From NCBI GenBank assembly GCA_037176845.1, contig JAYKXP010000191.1, forward strand, positions 16,664 through 80,663: 64,000 nucleotides of DNA. Direction: 5' to 3'. Both the position numbers and the translations under genes were made by a program. This stretch comes from Paramarasmius palmivorus. Taxonomy: Eukaryota; Basidiomycota; Agaricomycetes; Agaricales; Marasmiaceae. The notes below the pieces were generated by a model that was given only the letters and a program-made list of their open reading frames with translations, ran no database searches and was not told where the DNA came from. This document shows, one piece after another, positions 36,431-46,821 of the stretch. Positions within the stretch are counted from its first letter, which is position 1. Each line of letters begins with the position of its first letter.

Positions 36431-37694
36431 TCACTTCCAGTATCCAAAGGCTTGACCGATGCTATGGTCGATGAGTTTGAACGCTGGTTCGTTTTCTCTC
36501 CGTTTGTAGTTGTCGTCTGGATGCGTCCATACCTCCTGACCAACAATTCCGATAGCTTTGCCGTTATCTTTGTTGTTCCCGAGTAAAGACTGCAACGACG
36601 TCAGAATTGGCATCTTGAGCAAAGGTTACCAGACCCGGTTGAAAACTCACGATGCACTGTTCAATGATAAGCTCGATCGGTGTCAACAAGTTTTGCGTTT
36701 TAAATGGAACAAAGAAATCCTCTGGGGCAATCTACTAGTCTCGTTACCAAACTGAAGGGTAACAGAATCATTAAAAAAACAAACCTTCGTCTCAGTAGCG
36801 TTGGGGCAGACTGGCACAAATATCACTAGCTGGTCCTTCCTGAGAGTAAAGTCAAACGTACTACAGTTAATTGTGATATCCTTGTCTCCATAATAGGTCG
36901 AGGCTGAGCGCGCGAAGTGCAAAATGCCAGCTTTGGAGGCACTGTACAGAGGCATGGTGTCGCTGGCATAGAAGCCATAGACAGAGGCAGTTATAATCAG
37001 TTTTCCCCGAAATCCGTGTCGGTTAGGAGTTTGACGCTGAAAGACTTGCAAAGCGAGGGCTGCAGTATATAATTGCCCAACAAGATCCACTTCAAGGGTT
37101 CTGAGATTGGGTCTGATGATTGGTCCTGAGGAGGTCGATGCGCTGTTGTTGAATGCAGGAAGCCACATGTGTTCTACAATCCCAGCATTTGCGAAAACTA
37201 GAAAAAAAAATATGATATACGGGTGAAATGAGTAGAAATCCTGTCGCACAATAGTCCACTCGACCAAAAGCTTGTTTCCCTAGTTCGTATGCAGCGAGCT
37301 GTTCCTCCCAAGAACTCGTATCGACTTTCGATCCAATGGCGATACTATAAGATGAAGCAAATTCCATCAACGAGAATGATACGAGCATGTAGTAGCACAT
37401 ACTGATCTCCGAATTTTGAGTTCAGGTCTGAAACTAGGCTTCTTAAGGCCGATTCGTCGATGTCGGTCAGAATAAGGCGAACGCTAATATCCCTGCCATA
37501 AGCCAGGGTGCAATCTCCAGAAAGCGGTTTCTTACGCTCTTCCCGCGAGTTCCGTCGCAATTGCACGTCCGATCCCTTTGCATTTTTGTTATCAGTGAAA
37601 TGACGACTCCCCTTTCGAGCAAAAAACAATACTCACCAGAAGCGGCACCGGTCACAAATGCTACATCATCGCGAATATCAAGAGCCGAAGTCAT
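36431..37694 (-). CDS. classical short-chain dehydrogenase/reductase (15-PGDH-like)
   Basis: NAD(P)-dependent oxidoreductase. The N-terminus MTSALDIRDDVAFVTGAASG is followed after an intron by GIGRAIATELAGRA, the TGxxxGIG dinucleotide motif split by an intron. RLILTDIDESALRSLVSDL supplies the acidic residue at the end of beta-2, which usually favours NAD. Then come FANAGIVEHMW (NAG motif), GKLIITASVYGFYASDTMPL with the catalytic Ser, and YSASKAGILHFARS with the catalytic Tyr and Lys. The tail (IAPEDFFVPFKTQNLLTPIE, then GIVGQEVWTHPDDNYKRREN and GQAFGYWK) needs an intron ending at the second AG in gactagtag. Eight or so exons. The substrate is unknown. Confidence 0.88.
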
Positions 37695-37739
37695 TGTAGG
37701 TCAGTCTAGGTGGGGGAAACAGAAGCAGGGGGGTTATAG

Positions 37740-37747
37740 CTTATATA
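37740..37747 (-). promoter_or_regulatory. TATA box of the SDR gene
   Basis: TATATAAG reads on the minus strand starting 53 nt before the ATG at 37694. Confidence 0.55.
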
Positions 37748-38470
37748 CCAAGGGTAAACGATCAAGCCCATGGCGCCACCTATGTAACTTTTCTATTCGC
37801 TTGGAATGATATTCTTAGAATGCCGTTAGATTCTTTTTGTACTTATGCAGCGCAGTGAAGTCTGATCTCGGTCAAATGGTGTTTATGAGAAGCTGTCGGG
37901 AGCGTAGTTCGAGTTCCAAGATAAAGTGATTGTCCATTCTTGGATCAGCAATGGCGATAGAAAGCTTTACTTCGGCTCTTGTGTACTTGATGTGACGCTG
38001 TCAATCTGGTGGAAAGCTTCGCTTAGTACATACTGATAGTTCATCATCGTGATACGATTATTATATCACTATAAACCTTCTGACCGACATCGTTACTACC
38101 TACATGCGAACTACGTCAGACTTCCGGACCAGTAGAGAGAGAACAATAACACCCACACAAGATCATGGTACTACTTCAATGACCATAGCACATGGAGATC
38201 CACAAAGGCATAGACAAGATGTAACTTGAGGGTGCTGCGAACGCTGCTGGCTCAGGGAAGAACACACCAGAAGCTAAGTAAGTGCAAAGTAACAGTTGAC
38301 CCATTCTTTCACGGTGCGATGAGCGAGATGCACCCACGTTGTGTCCATGTAAACCAGTCGGGAGTACAGCGAAACCATGGAGGGAAGTTCTTGTAGAGAT
38401 GAACTTCATGTCTGAGTCTGACGTAGAAGAGCAGGTGATAAATTACCTAAGCATTCTGGCCCCGAGGAAG
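37748..38470. other. intergenic region between the SDR promoter and the MITE
   Basis: No supported gene. Short minus-strand frames near 38176-38409 lack motifs. Confidence 0.4.
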
Positions 38471-38926
38471 TCTATGGTGCACGTCACTTAGACGCCGCCT
38501 CTTTTGGGCAGTGGCTGTGCAGCGGCAAAATTGGCCGACGAAAATTTTTTTTCCTACAACTACCGTTTTGGCTGGTTTGGAAGGTGATTTTAGCCAATCT
38601 CTAGACCTGGGTTGGAAAAGTTTCTTGAAAACGTGCAGCTCCAAAGTGTATAGCGAGAATTGGGAGCAAGTCCTTCAAAATCATCCGGAGATACTTCCAA
38701 AAATGGAAATTTCCCACACCAAATAAGGAAGGTGGCAAAATTCCCAGGTACCCGTTTGTGATTTTTGACCCTATGGCTTATCCCTCTTGTGCTTATCCCT
38801 CTTGTGGTTTTACTCTATGGTTCAAAAGGAGCATTTTTGACAGAGGGTTTAAAATTTGGCTTGAATCTGGCGGCCCGGTACCGACTTGCACAAAACAGGC
38901 GGCGTCTAAGTGACGTGCACCATAGA
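38471..38926. mobile_element. MITE-like non-autonomous DNA transposon with 30-bp perfect inverted ends
   Basis: The 30 bases at 38471-38500 (beginning TCTATGGTGCAC) are the exact reverse complement of 38897-38926 (ending GTGCACCATAGA). The enclosed 396 bp has no coding potential. A TA dinucleotide lies at 38473-38474 and again at 38923-38924, so the true ends could be TGGTGCAC with a duplicated TA target, as in Tc1/mariner-type MITEs. Because TA is its own reverse complement, it could also belong to the inverted repeat. The interior carries a 15-bp tandem repeat at 38776-38805. A transposase is not present in the window, so any movement would need one supplied in trans. Confidence 0.82.
38776..38805. 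repeat. perfect 15-bp tandem repeat inside the MITE
   Basis: The unit GCTTATCCCTCTTGT occurs twice head to tail. It may mark slippage within the element. Confidence 0.85.
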
Positions 38927-40939
38927 TCTGTCTAGATCTTGTCCAAAATTAATTGATCTTCGCGAAATTCGAATATCACATTCTGCGGTGGGGTATTCTC
39001 CACTCGCTTACCCAATCTCTGTAGAGGAGGATTCTTCAATTTCTTGGACCAACACGTTTTCCCAGACACAGCTGTCGGAGAAGATCCGTTCCCTAGTTGG
39101 TGTTGGCTTTGTTCTAATATTCTGGAACCTGCACAGAGGTCGACCTCCCGGAAGACGTGATAAGTTGACGTTGATCTATTGGTATGTAAATGATAAATAG
39201 TAGCGGAGACATGAATGGTCTTAATGGGCACTCATCATAATGCACACATATGATCGTTTAAACAGTGAAGGGCATGATTACCACTAAAGACTATCTGCGT
39301 GCAAGTCATGTCAAAATTGGCTACTTAGGTCATGAAATTTGAAAACAGTGCCCACCTCCGGACGCCCTGTCGTTCTGAACAGGGGCCACTGCAGGGTAAT
39401 GTTTATCTGTCTATCCGGCATAGGGGTTTGCGAGCAAGCACTATATCACATAGTCAGTGATAGGAAGGCTGGGAACGTGTTTGACTTGTTGAGAGGCACA
39501 AGAGGCGGGGTGCTATTGCCTTTGACCGCCGATGAAATGCGGAGCGCTAGAGGAAACTTGCTAACAGAATGGTATGAAGGCAGGCATTTCGAGGCAGTAA
39601 GAAGTGCGCGTGAATGCTAGAGTGCTGCGGAGCTCGAAATTGTGAATCCTTGGAGTTGAAGAACCATATATTCATGACTTACGAGCATGATCTCAACACC
39701 CATCAACTCCAGGAGTCTGTAGTGCACTCCTGCAATAGTTCGATATCCACCATTTCCGGAGCGCCCTCGGGGCATAAGATCAAGATAGCTGTGCACGCAA
39801 AGACCAGTGAGCTCGGTTCGCCAAAGACTGACAGGATTGGATGGAAGGGTGTTGAATCCAGCAGCGTCGATGAATTACATGCTGAGGGGACGTATCACAT
39901 TCCATGTTGGCACTGTCCGAGCAGAATGTTCGATGAACTCTTGCTCCATGAAAAGTTAAAGGCATACAACGAGAAGCTTACCATAAGTGAGGATAATGAG
40001 TACTGAGATAGTAAGGTCACGGTCGCATTAGGAATGATGGCAAAAGCGCTTCCAAGTAGGTACGAGTGATTATAAAGTTCGAGGAAAGTTCGTGGGATTG
40101 GGAAGGAGGAAAATGATGAGTCAGCACCGCCACGGCTGTTTGCCTTCAACGTTCAAGTTGATTCCAAGCTTACAAGCGCGATCTTCAGCCATGCACGGTT
40201 CTGTGCCCCTTCTTACCACGGTATGCATCAAGCGAAAATTCTGTCTCAGGAGGCTGAGTTATATTTCTTCCAATGACTAGTATAGCCTAGGTCGTTGCTT
40301 TCCCTTCCCATGACAATCGATTTGCCAACGTGACCGAGGAATAAGACTCGGGACTCATCATTTTGGATCCCAGCAGTATCCCAAAGGAGGCTCGACTACA
40401 GACGACCATGATTATATGGACAAGCCTTGTTTAAAATGCATGCCTTATTCACGTGGATTCATATCTTTGACGACAATCAGCCGCCCTGACTCAGTACGGC
40501 TGGCAACGTTGGCAGCGGTAAAGCATCAAGATCCAGACTGAATTCATGCCACAGTGGGCATGCATCTTTCGCACCAAGTAGAGCAGCCGCAGAATCCGTT
40601 TTTGGAGAAACCTGTTGCTCACGTATTACCTCCAGACATCAACCATACCTCCAACGGGTGCTGACTCCAAACATTTGAACTCGGTTGACCAGTTGTATGA
40701 TCCGACATCGATTAGCAGCCACTGCGGGGCCGCGATAGAGAGAAAGTTGAAACTTATTTATTGACGAGATAGGGATGTGACCTATCCGCTTGGAATCTTC
40801 TGTTCGACTCTTAACCCCTCTTCCTAGAAACATGTCGGTCTTGATGAGGCTTGGTGGCGTTACTTCAAGTTCTCTTAACAGGAGACTTGCTCTGTACGCA
40901 GATTCTGGCAATCTACCAAGTCCTCAGTCACCGAACGAC
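38927..40939. other. gene-poor region with two overlapping open frames
   Basis: About 2 kb without a recognised gene. Two plus-strand frames are notable: about 39339-39620 (no ATG at its first codon; includes LSGIGVCEQALYHIVSDRKA and FDLLRGTRGGVLLPLTADEM) and 39614-40006 from an ATG-less or weak start (includes TYEHDLNTHQLQESVVHSCN and HIPCWHCPSRMFDELLLHEK). They overlap in different frames by seven bases and resemble a frameshifted relic more than chance. Neither has a motif I can name. The remainder shows nothing. Confidence 0.35.
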
Positions 40940-41860
40940 ATGGACGGCGAGGCTACCGTCACCGTGCGGGTCTTCCATCCTGAAGATCTCGAGGACGTGA
41001 AGGCACTTTTCTCGTGAGTGAAGTAGTTTCCTTCTCATTCATCTAATAGTGACATTGCAATTTTCCTAGGATCGGTATTGTAGGACGTGTGTTTCTACCT
41101 CTTTCTTTTCTCACAGTGTGCTGATACCTGGTTCTCAGCGGGCAGTCCTGGTCGCTTAACGTTCTTCTTGAGCTATATGCACCATTATTCATTCATTGCG
41201 TACATGTCATTGGCGCTCGGTACCCGTTGGATGTTCTCTGGATCAAAGTTCGAACAGCATATTGGGACGTTGATTGTTGGTCTAGCGGTCGCTTACCTCC
41301 TATGGATCTATGTAGAAATACATCGATTCTATGAAGGTTATCGTCTTGCTAGTCTCGCAGGCGACCTGAAAGACATACCGGCTTATTACCGGCTTCGGCG
41401 ATTGGTAACTGGTGACTATGCACCCATATCAGTCAGCTGCTTCTGGGTGGCAGAAATCCACTCGCCGCGATCAGGCGGAAGAGCAAAAGTTGTTGGCTGC
41501 GTGGCACTAGGTAAGAACAACTCATTTTAAGCGTCGCCATTCAATTCTACAAACGATATAACTGAAAAACTGTTTATAGACGATCACTCGGAGGATGCCA
41601 CCTCTGCGGAGCTTCGAAGGCTCTCTGTCCTACCGGAATACCGTCGTCGAGGGATTGGGAGTATGATGCTTCGTACTCTTCTAGCGCATGCAAGGGAGCA
41701 GCCCCACCTCCGAAACGCTTTTGTGACTACGACAAATTTCCAGATGAATGCAGTTCGCTTGTACGCCAGGCATGGTTGGATTGCCCAGCCGATGAAACCT
41801 ATCCAAACGATTGGGATTCTGACATTTGGCCATGTTGATTTGAGCCTTCAGCTTCGGTGA
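40940..41860 (+). CDS. GNAT-family N-acetyltransferase with membrane hairpin (NAT8/camello-like)
   Basis: Predicted membrane-anchored acetyl-CoA-dependent acetyltransferase. ATG at 40940 gives MDGEATVTVRVFHPEDLEDV, the usual GNAT beta-1/alpha-1 start. Two short exons join to GPGSPGRLTFFLSYMHHYSF, then two hydrophobic segments (FIAYMSLALGTRW and GTLIVGLAVAYLLWIYVEI) interrupt the GNAT fold as in the NAT8 group. The acetyl-CoA-binding motif is ELRRLSVLPEYRRRGIGSMM with the R-x-x-G-I-G loop. The tail is NAFVTTTNFQMNAVRLYARH-GW. Introns are near 41013-41068, 41084-41139 and 41511-41579. An in-frame ATG at 40832 would add about 36 residues. The substrate is unknown. Confidence 0.82.
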
Positions 41861-43030
41861 AATGAGCGGGGCGGCTAATGTGGTCATCGCCTTCTTCATA
41901 TATGTATTTTGTTATCTACGTTTGGTATAAGATGCCGATGTTCATTGGAAGTCCATAGACACTTCCTTTGGGTAAGCTCAAAGAAGGCCCTGAGTCTCAT
42001 TCATTTGTTCCATATTTCAGTGCCGAGTTGTAATTTACCAGGACAAATGAATGCTGAGAGGCACCGACACCATTCTCATGGGTCTATAAGCATTCTGCGA
42101 GGAGCTTTCGTTTTTCGACTTCGGGAGTCGTCTGCGTTGACTGGCGTCCTACAAGCATGCCCATCAGAGCTACGTCCATCAAATAAGAATTATACGCCAC
42201 AGAGTTGGTCCGATGAGGAACTCCGGGACTCACTCAGTCCCGTCTCATTTATAAGGAAGGTGCAGTATTTCTGGCAGTTTTCCGAAAGCCGCCCGCGAAA
42301 GTGCATCTTCACTTAGTACATATTTCGTGATATGACATGGGATCCGACCAACGATCCTGTCCATCAAGGCAAGCGGATGCTTCTACCCTATCAAGGGATA
42401 GTCCCAGCAATAATAGATTGCAGATGATTATTGATTGACGAGGACAGTCCAGACAGAACGTTCTAAACCTGGATAGAGTGGATATATCGCAAGTCTCAGG
42501 ATCTCTTTTGCGTCGGCCTTCTACAGAGGTAACCCCACTCTAAACCAATCCCGACACCTGCAGTCACGTAGACAGACAACGCGCCCGAAGCGTATACAGA
42601 TAACCCAAGGAAGAGCAAGTGAGAAACCTAGTCAGCGTGAGGTGGACAACATCTTCGCGTGTGCTGGGGCAGCTTCACTCACCTGACACCGCTCCATAGG
42701 ACCTGATCGCTATGGGTTGTTTTGCCTCTTAGGATATATCAGAATACGGAGCCCAAGGTCGTAAAAGGGATGTACAGAATAACCACTGGCACCGAGGATA
42801 TGTGTAGGGAAGGTTCCTGTTCCATAATTGCTTACACGGAGTATAAACAGTCAGAGTTGAAATTCATCCATGCCAGCAAGCGCAAACGAAAATCGGCCGC
42901 AAAGAGGACTTGAACGATGGACCAGTGCGGGGGTCGTGTGGGTGTGAAAGCTAACGGCAAGCCGGGGAGCGGGCATTTTGCTTACTTCAGCGAAGGCTAG
43001 CAAGGGAATTTTTTCCTTTTACTCACATCG
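41861..43030. other. intergenic, about 1.2 kb
   Basis: No supported gene was found. On the minus strand near 42640-42540 a hydrophobic stretch (HLLFLGLSVYASGALSVYVT) preceded by a plausible intron could be the end of a small membrane-protein gene, but I could not build a complete frame. The last 100 bp is the Rrm4-like promoter. Confidence 0.3.
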
Positions 43031-46018
43031 ATGGAGGGGCCAACGGCACACCCTTATGTGCACGAACCCATACTCTATATCTCAAATGTTCCTTCCTATA
43101 TCACAGATGAAGCCCTTGCCGTGGCATTTCTGACATGCGGTCCCCTGAGGCCAAAAATTCAGCGCGATCCTAACGCTCAAGTTGTCGGGGGTACTATCGA
43201 GTTCAAGTTCTTGGAAAAGGGTGTGTGGTCATTACTTTCTACTTTCTAGTTGCATCTGATATTCTGACTCGTAATACAGCTGAAAAGGCATTGGCCACCC
43301 TCCAGTCACGGCCTATTCCAGGCATAACACCCCCAGTTCACCTTGTTCTGTCTCCTTATCCTCCCACAAACCCCCCAACTCCTTTACCTCCTCCATCAGC
43401 TACTCCTCGTCTCGTAAAACATCTTCCGCCTGGATACACGGATTCGCAACTCTATGATTTATTCCGACCTTACGGGGCTCTTGCATCTGCTCGTGCTCAG
43501 ACTCATTTTGCACCTGACACTGGCATGATTGAGTTCTGGAACGAAGATGATGCCCGGAGAGCCGAGGAAGCACTTCATTGTGCTGATGTGGAAGGCCAAA
43601 ATATCGCTGTTCAGATATACCAACCCAAACGCTCGGCTAGTGGTACCGTGCCCGAGTTTAACGCGAACGCACCTACTTTTATTCCTGGGGGCTCGATGTA
43701 CGCTAACAATCCTTACCCCGCGCAAGTAAGTAAATCATTGGAACTGCTCAGCTTTTTCTCTCCTCTTCTTTTGTCCTTCTATCATCTTTTGATTGAAACG
43801 TGCCATGGCCATGGCTCACCACGCGTCGATCGCTTCATTCGTGCTTTCCTTTTGCTATCTATCTCATCTTTACTGGAATTCGAGCTGAATAGTTGCAACA
43901 ATCTCTAGTACTCTCCACCCCGGCCGCACCCTTACAGCCCGCGAAATTCAATGTCACCAATACCTCACTTTGTACATGGTCCCGGCCAGCAGGTACAACT
44001 GGCACCTGTTTCAGGTCCAGGCTCAAATAGCCACAGCGGTCTCATTGATCCATGCAACCTTTTCTGCAAAGTACGAACACCATCTTCATTGGAAGAACCA
44101 GCGCTTACTGAAAAGTTCACAGAACCTTGACCCTGAGATTGATTCGAATGGACTTTTTACGCACTTCCGCAAGGTACGCTCTTCTATGCATTCCAGTTGA
44201 CTGTACTTGACCATTGCTCCCAGTTTGGTCAGATAGTGAGGTGAGAATGTTATGCATTCGAGGTCCATAAAAACTAACCATTATGTAGTGCTCGTGTTAT
44301 GCGCAACGAGAGTGGAGAAAGTCGCGGTTTTGGCTTCGTGTCGTACCAGGCTCCTGACCAAGGTAATACTCTCCGTCTGTTCGAAAGCCATAGTAGCTCA
44401 ATATGTTCCTGTAGCTGCTGCGGCCCTTCATGCCATGAATGGTGTACAACTTGGGTCGAAACAGATCGTTGTGCGTTTGCATGAGCCGAAGCAGCTTCGA
44501 CAGGAAAAGCTCGCACAACGATTTAGCGGTCACGGCAATGGTCATCCAAGGAGTGCTAGTGGTGCAACAAGTCCAACGGCCAGTGAGGGCGGTGACAGCT
44601 ATGGTTATGGCTCTCCGAGACATGTGTCAAGTGCCCTGGGTAGCCCGGTAGGCAGCGGCCTTGGATTAAGCCCCACACCGGACAGAGAAAGACCGGACAG
44701 GGGAAGACGAGGAAGTGGTAGCTACTATAATGTGAGTATAATGTGCACATTCCATCTTATTAGTCGGACTAACGGTGTTCAGGCTGCACTCTCTGGTACT
44801 CTCAACTTACCCATGCGATACGATGACCTCGCCGCACTCTCTCCAGTCGTACGTAAAGAGGTGCTAACCGGCGAGCTGTCGCGCCGAGTGAAGAATCTTG
44901 GAACTGTTCCATCATCAGAAGTTGATTCTGTTGTGGAAGCTCTAGTTGCCGTCTCACTTAGTGAGGTGGTGAAGGTCATCGAGGATCCCGGGAAACTGGC
45001 TGCCCAAGTCAAAAGTATCCGAGGATCTTCGCCGTCAGACTCCCCGAGTAATGAGGACGACGCTCAGAGCAGGTCTACGTCCCAGGACTCTCGGTTGTTG
45101 GATCCGAACGCACTAGCTGCGACTGCTTCTGCCCCGGAACATCCTTCAACACCGATTTCTGTCAACGCATCGCTCATGTCCACTCCCCCGCGAACTACGA
45201 GCCCGTCTGGATCGCTACCACCAGCCTCAGAAAGAGACAAGATGCTGAATGCCGTTGCCAAATTCGAGGCCGACGTAGCGAAGCGCGATCTCCTGACAGA
45301 CCTTCTAATGGGCTTGCCCAAGAGAGAACGAGCGATGTGCCTGTTTAATACTGAAGTATTGCGAGCCAAAATCGAAGATGCCAAGGTCGTATTGGAGAGC
45401 ATGGAAGAAGAGGAAGAGCAACAACCTTCTCCGCCGCCTGTGACACCAAAGAAGCGGGTTACGAAGGTTGCAGATGACGGTTCGTCCCCATTGACTCCGG
45501 ATCTATCATCTAGAGGGCCGTCTGCGACAGCCTCGCCCTTACCTGGTACTCCTGGTACACCTACACCGGCTCCGGGAGCTAATGTTGCATCTCCTTCAGG
45601 CCCACAATATACCAATGTAGCAGGCCTTGCCAAATTGCCCGCAGCTGAGATCATTCGGCTGGTTAATGGCACTGGTGGAAAGGCAGGCACCATTGCTGAC
45701 GGTGTCTTGCCCAAGGCAGATCCGTTGGTTATCGCTGCGACGGATGAATTTATCGACGGATTGATGGGCAAAGCGCCGCAGATGCAGAAACAGCAATTGG
45801 GCGATAAGCTGTACGTCCTTTTGATCCTTTTGAGAAGTGTGCGAGGCTAATCGAGCTTTTAAAGGTTCAAAGTTATCAAATCCTTCGGCATCAAGTCCGC
45901 ACCGAAGGTCACTATCGCGCTTCTTGATCAGGAGGACCTGCGTGCACTGGCCCACCTCATGAACAGCTACCCGACTGTATTGAAGGACAAGGCACAGGCA
46001 GTCGTTCCTGCGAAATGA
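43031..46018 (+). CDS. Rrm4-like RNA-binding protein (three RRMs, three MLLE-like repeats)
   Basis: Resembles Rrm4 of Ustilago, which carries mRNAs on endosomes along microtubules. RRM1 starts at EPILYISNVPSYITDEALAV; RRM2 at RLVKHLPPGYTDSQLYDLFR, with TGMIEFWNEDDARRAEEAL; RRM3 at CNLFCKNLDPEIDSNGLFTH, with SRGFGFVSYQAPDQ. A Gly/Ser-rich linker follows. Three C-terminal helical repeats resemble MLLE peptide-binding domains: EVDSVVEALVAVSLSEVVKV (about 44890-44980), KRDLLTDLLMGLPKRERAMC (about 45280-45340) and KVTIALLDQEDLRALAHLMN (about 45905-45965). Between them are Ser/Pro/Thr-rich linkers. PABP has four RRMs and one MLLE, so Rrm4 is the better match. Several short introns interrupt the first half. 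The 800 bp downstream is probably a long pyrimidine-rich 3' UTR. Confidence 0.8.
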
Positions 46019-46773
46019 AGGAGCAGGGTAGGAACGGATAGCCGAATACGCACTCGTCTCGAGCTTTCTCGCCCTTTTCATCTCTTCGTGTTGTGGCTCA
46101 AACGGAATAATTGGAAAACGTGTTTCACTCTCACCCTTTCTCTTGTTCATCATCAATTCCCATCTATCACTCATTACGCAGCTATCGCATTTATTTATGC
46201 ACTTACCACCTTAGTTTTCTTGCTTTTCCGACTCAAGGCACGTTTTCATAGTTTTAGCTTCTTCAAGCGTACTTTTGTGTTTAATTCACTCTACATATTT
46301 CAGGCACGTATGGTTACGGGTAGGTTCCTTTATTTCTTTCGCCTGGACGATGCTGACTCGTTCTTCCTATCAGCTACTAGAAGGATGTATATACAACGCC
46401 ACGTTGCGCTGCTAGACGACGGGCCTCCGCCCAGCCTCCGCCTCCGTTTACATCGCTATCTTTTTCAGGTTCCTGCAGGGAACACGCAACCCTATTCCCG
46501 TTTTCAGATATCCTCGTATACGATTTACGACCCTATACATACTTACGCTGCCACCTTTCTATTGGCATACGCACGCTACCTGCCATTTTATTATGACTTT
46601 TCACGAATTGTTACGTTTTGCTTTTTCAGCTGTCCAGAGGTACATCCATAATCCATGTTGTGGCTGTGTAGATATCGTCTATCATGATGAATCGAGTCAC
46701 CAGATCATCCGGTAGGATCACTATGTGGGGTGCGAGAATGGTGCTATTTAACTCAAGCCATCTCAACAAAGGC
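46019..46773. other. pyrimidine-rich stretch, probable 3' UTR of the Rrm4-like gene
   Basis: About 750 bp between the Rrm4-like stop and the aminotransferase TATA box. It is T/C-rich on the plus strand and contains a 187-codon open frame of Phe, Leu, Tyr and Ser, which looks compositional. No motif is seen. Confidence 0.4.
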
Positions 46774-46781
46774 TTTAAATA
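46774..46781 (+). promoter_or_regulatory. TATA-like box of the aminotransferase gene
   Basis: TTTAAATA begins 48 nt before the ATG at 46822, and argues for that ATG over the upstream in-frame ATG at 46684. Confidence 0.5.
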
Positions 46782-46821
46782 CGCAAGGCTTTTCACTCAT
46801 TCTTCCATTCAAAGTACTACC

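Noticed and set aside
42540..42900. V-ATPase subunit e or similar small subunit on the minus strand
   Set aside because: The hydrophobic segments did not match the conserved end of that family, and I could not build a complete frame.
46088..46651. 187-codon frame downstream of the Rrm4-like gene
   Set aside because: Its Phe/Leu/Tyr/Ser composition follows from a T/C-rich strand. No start context, no motif, and it lies where a 3' UTR is expected.
46684..46821. Upstream start of the aminotransferase with a mitochondrial-looking extension
   Set aside because: A TATA-like box lies inside this segment, 48 nt before ATG 46822, so the upstream ATG is probably outside the transcript. Kept only as an alternative.
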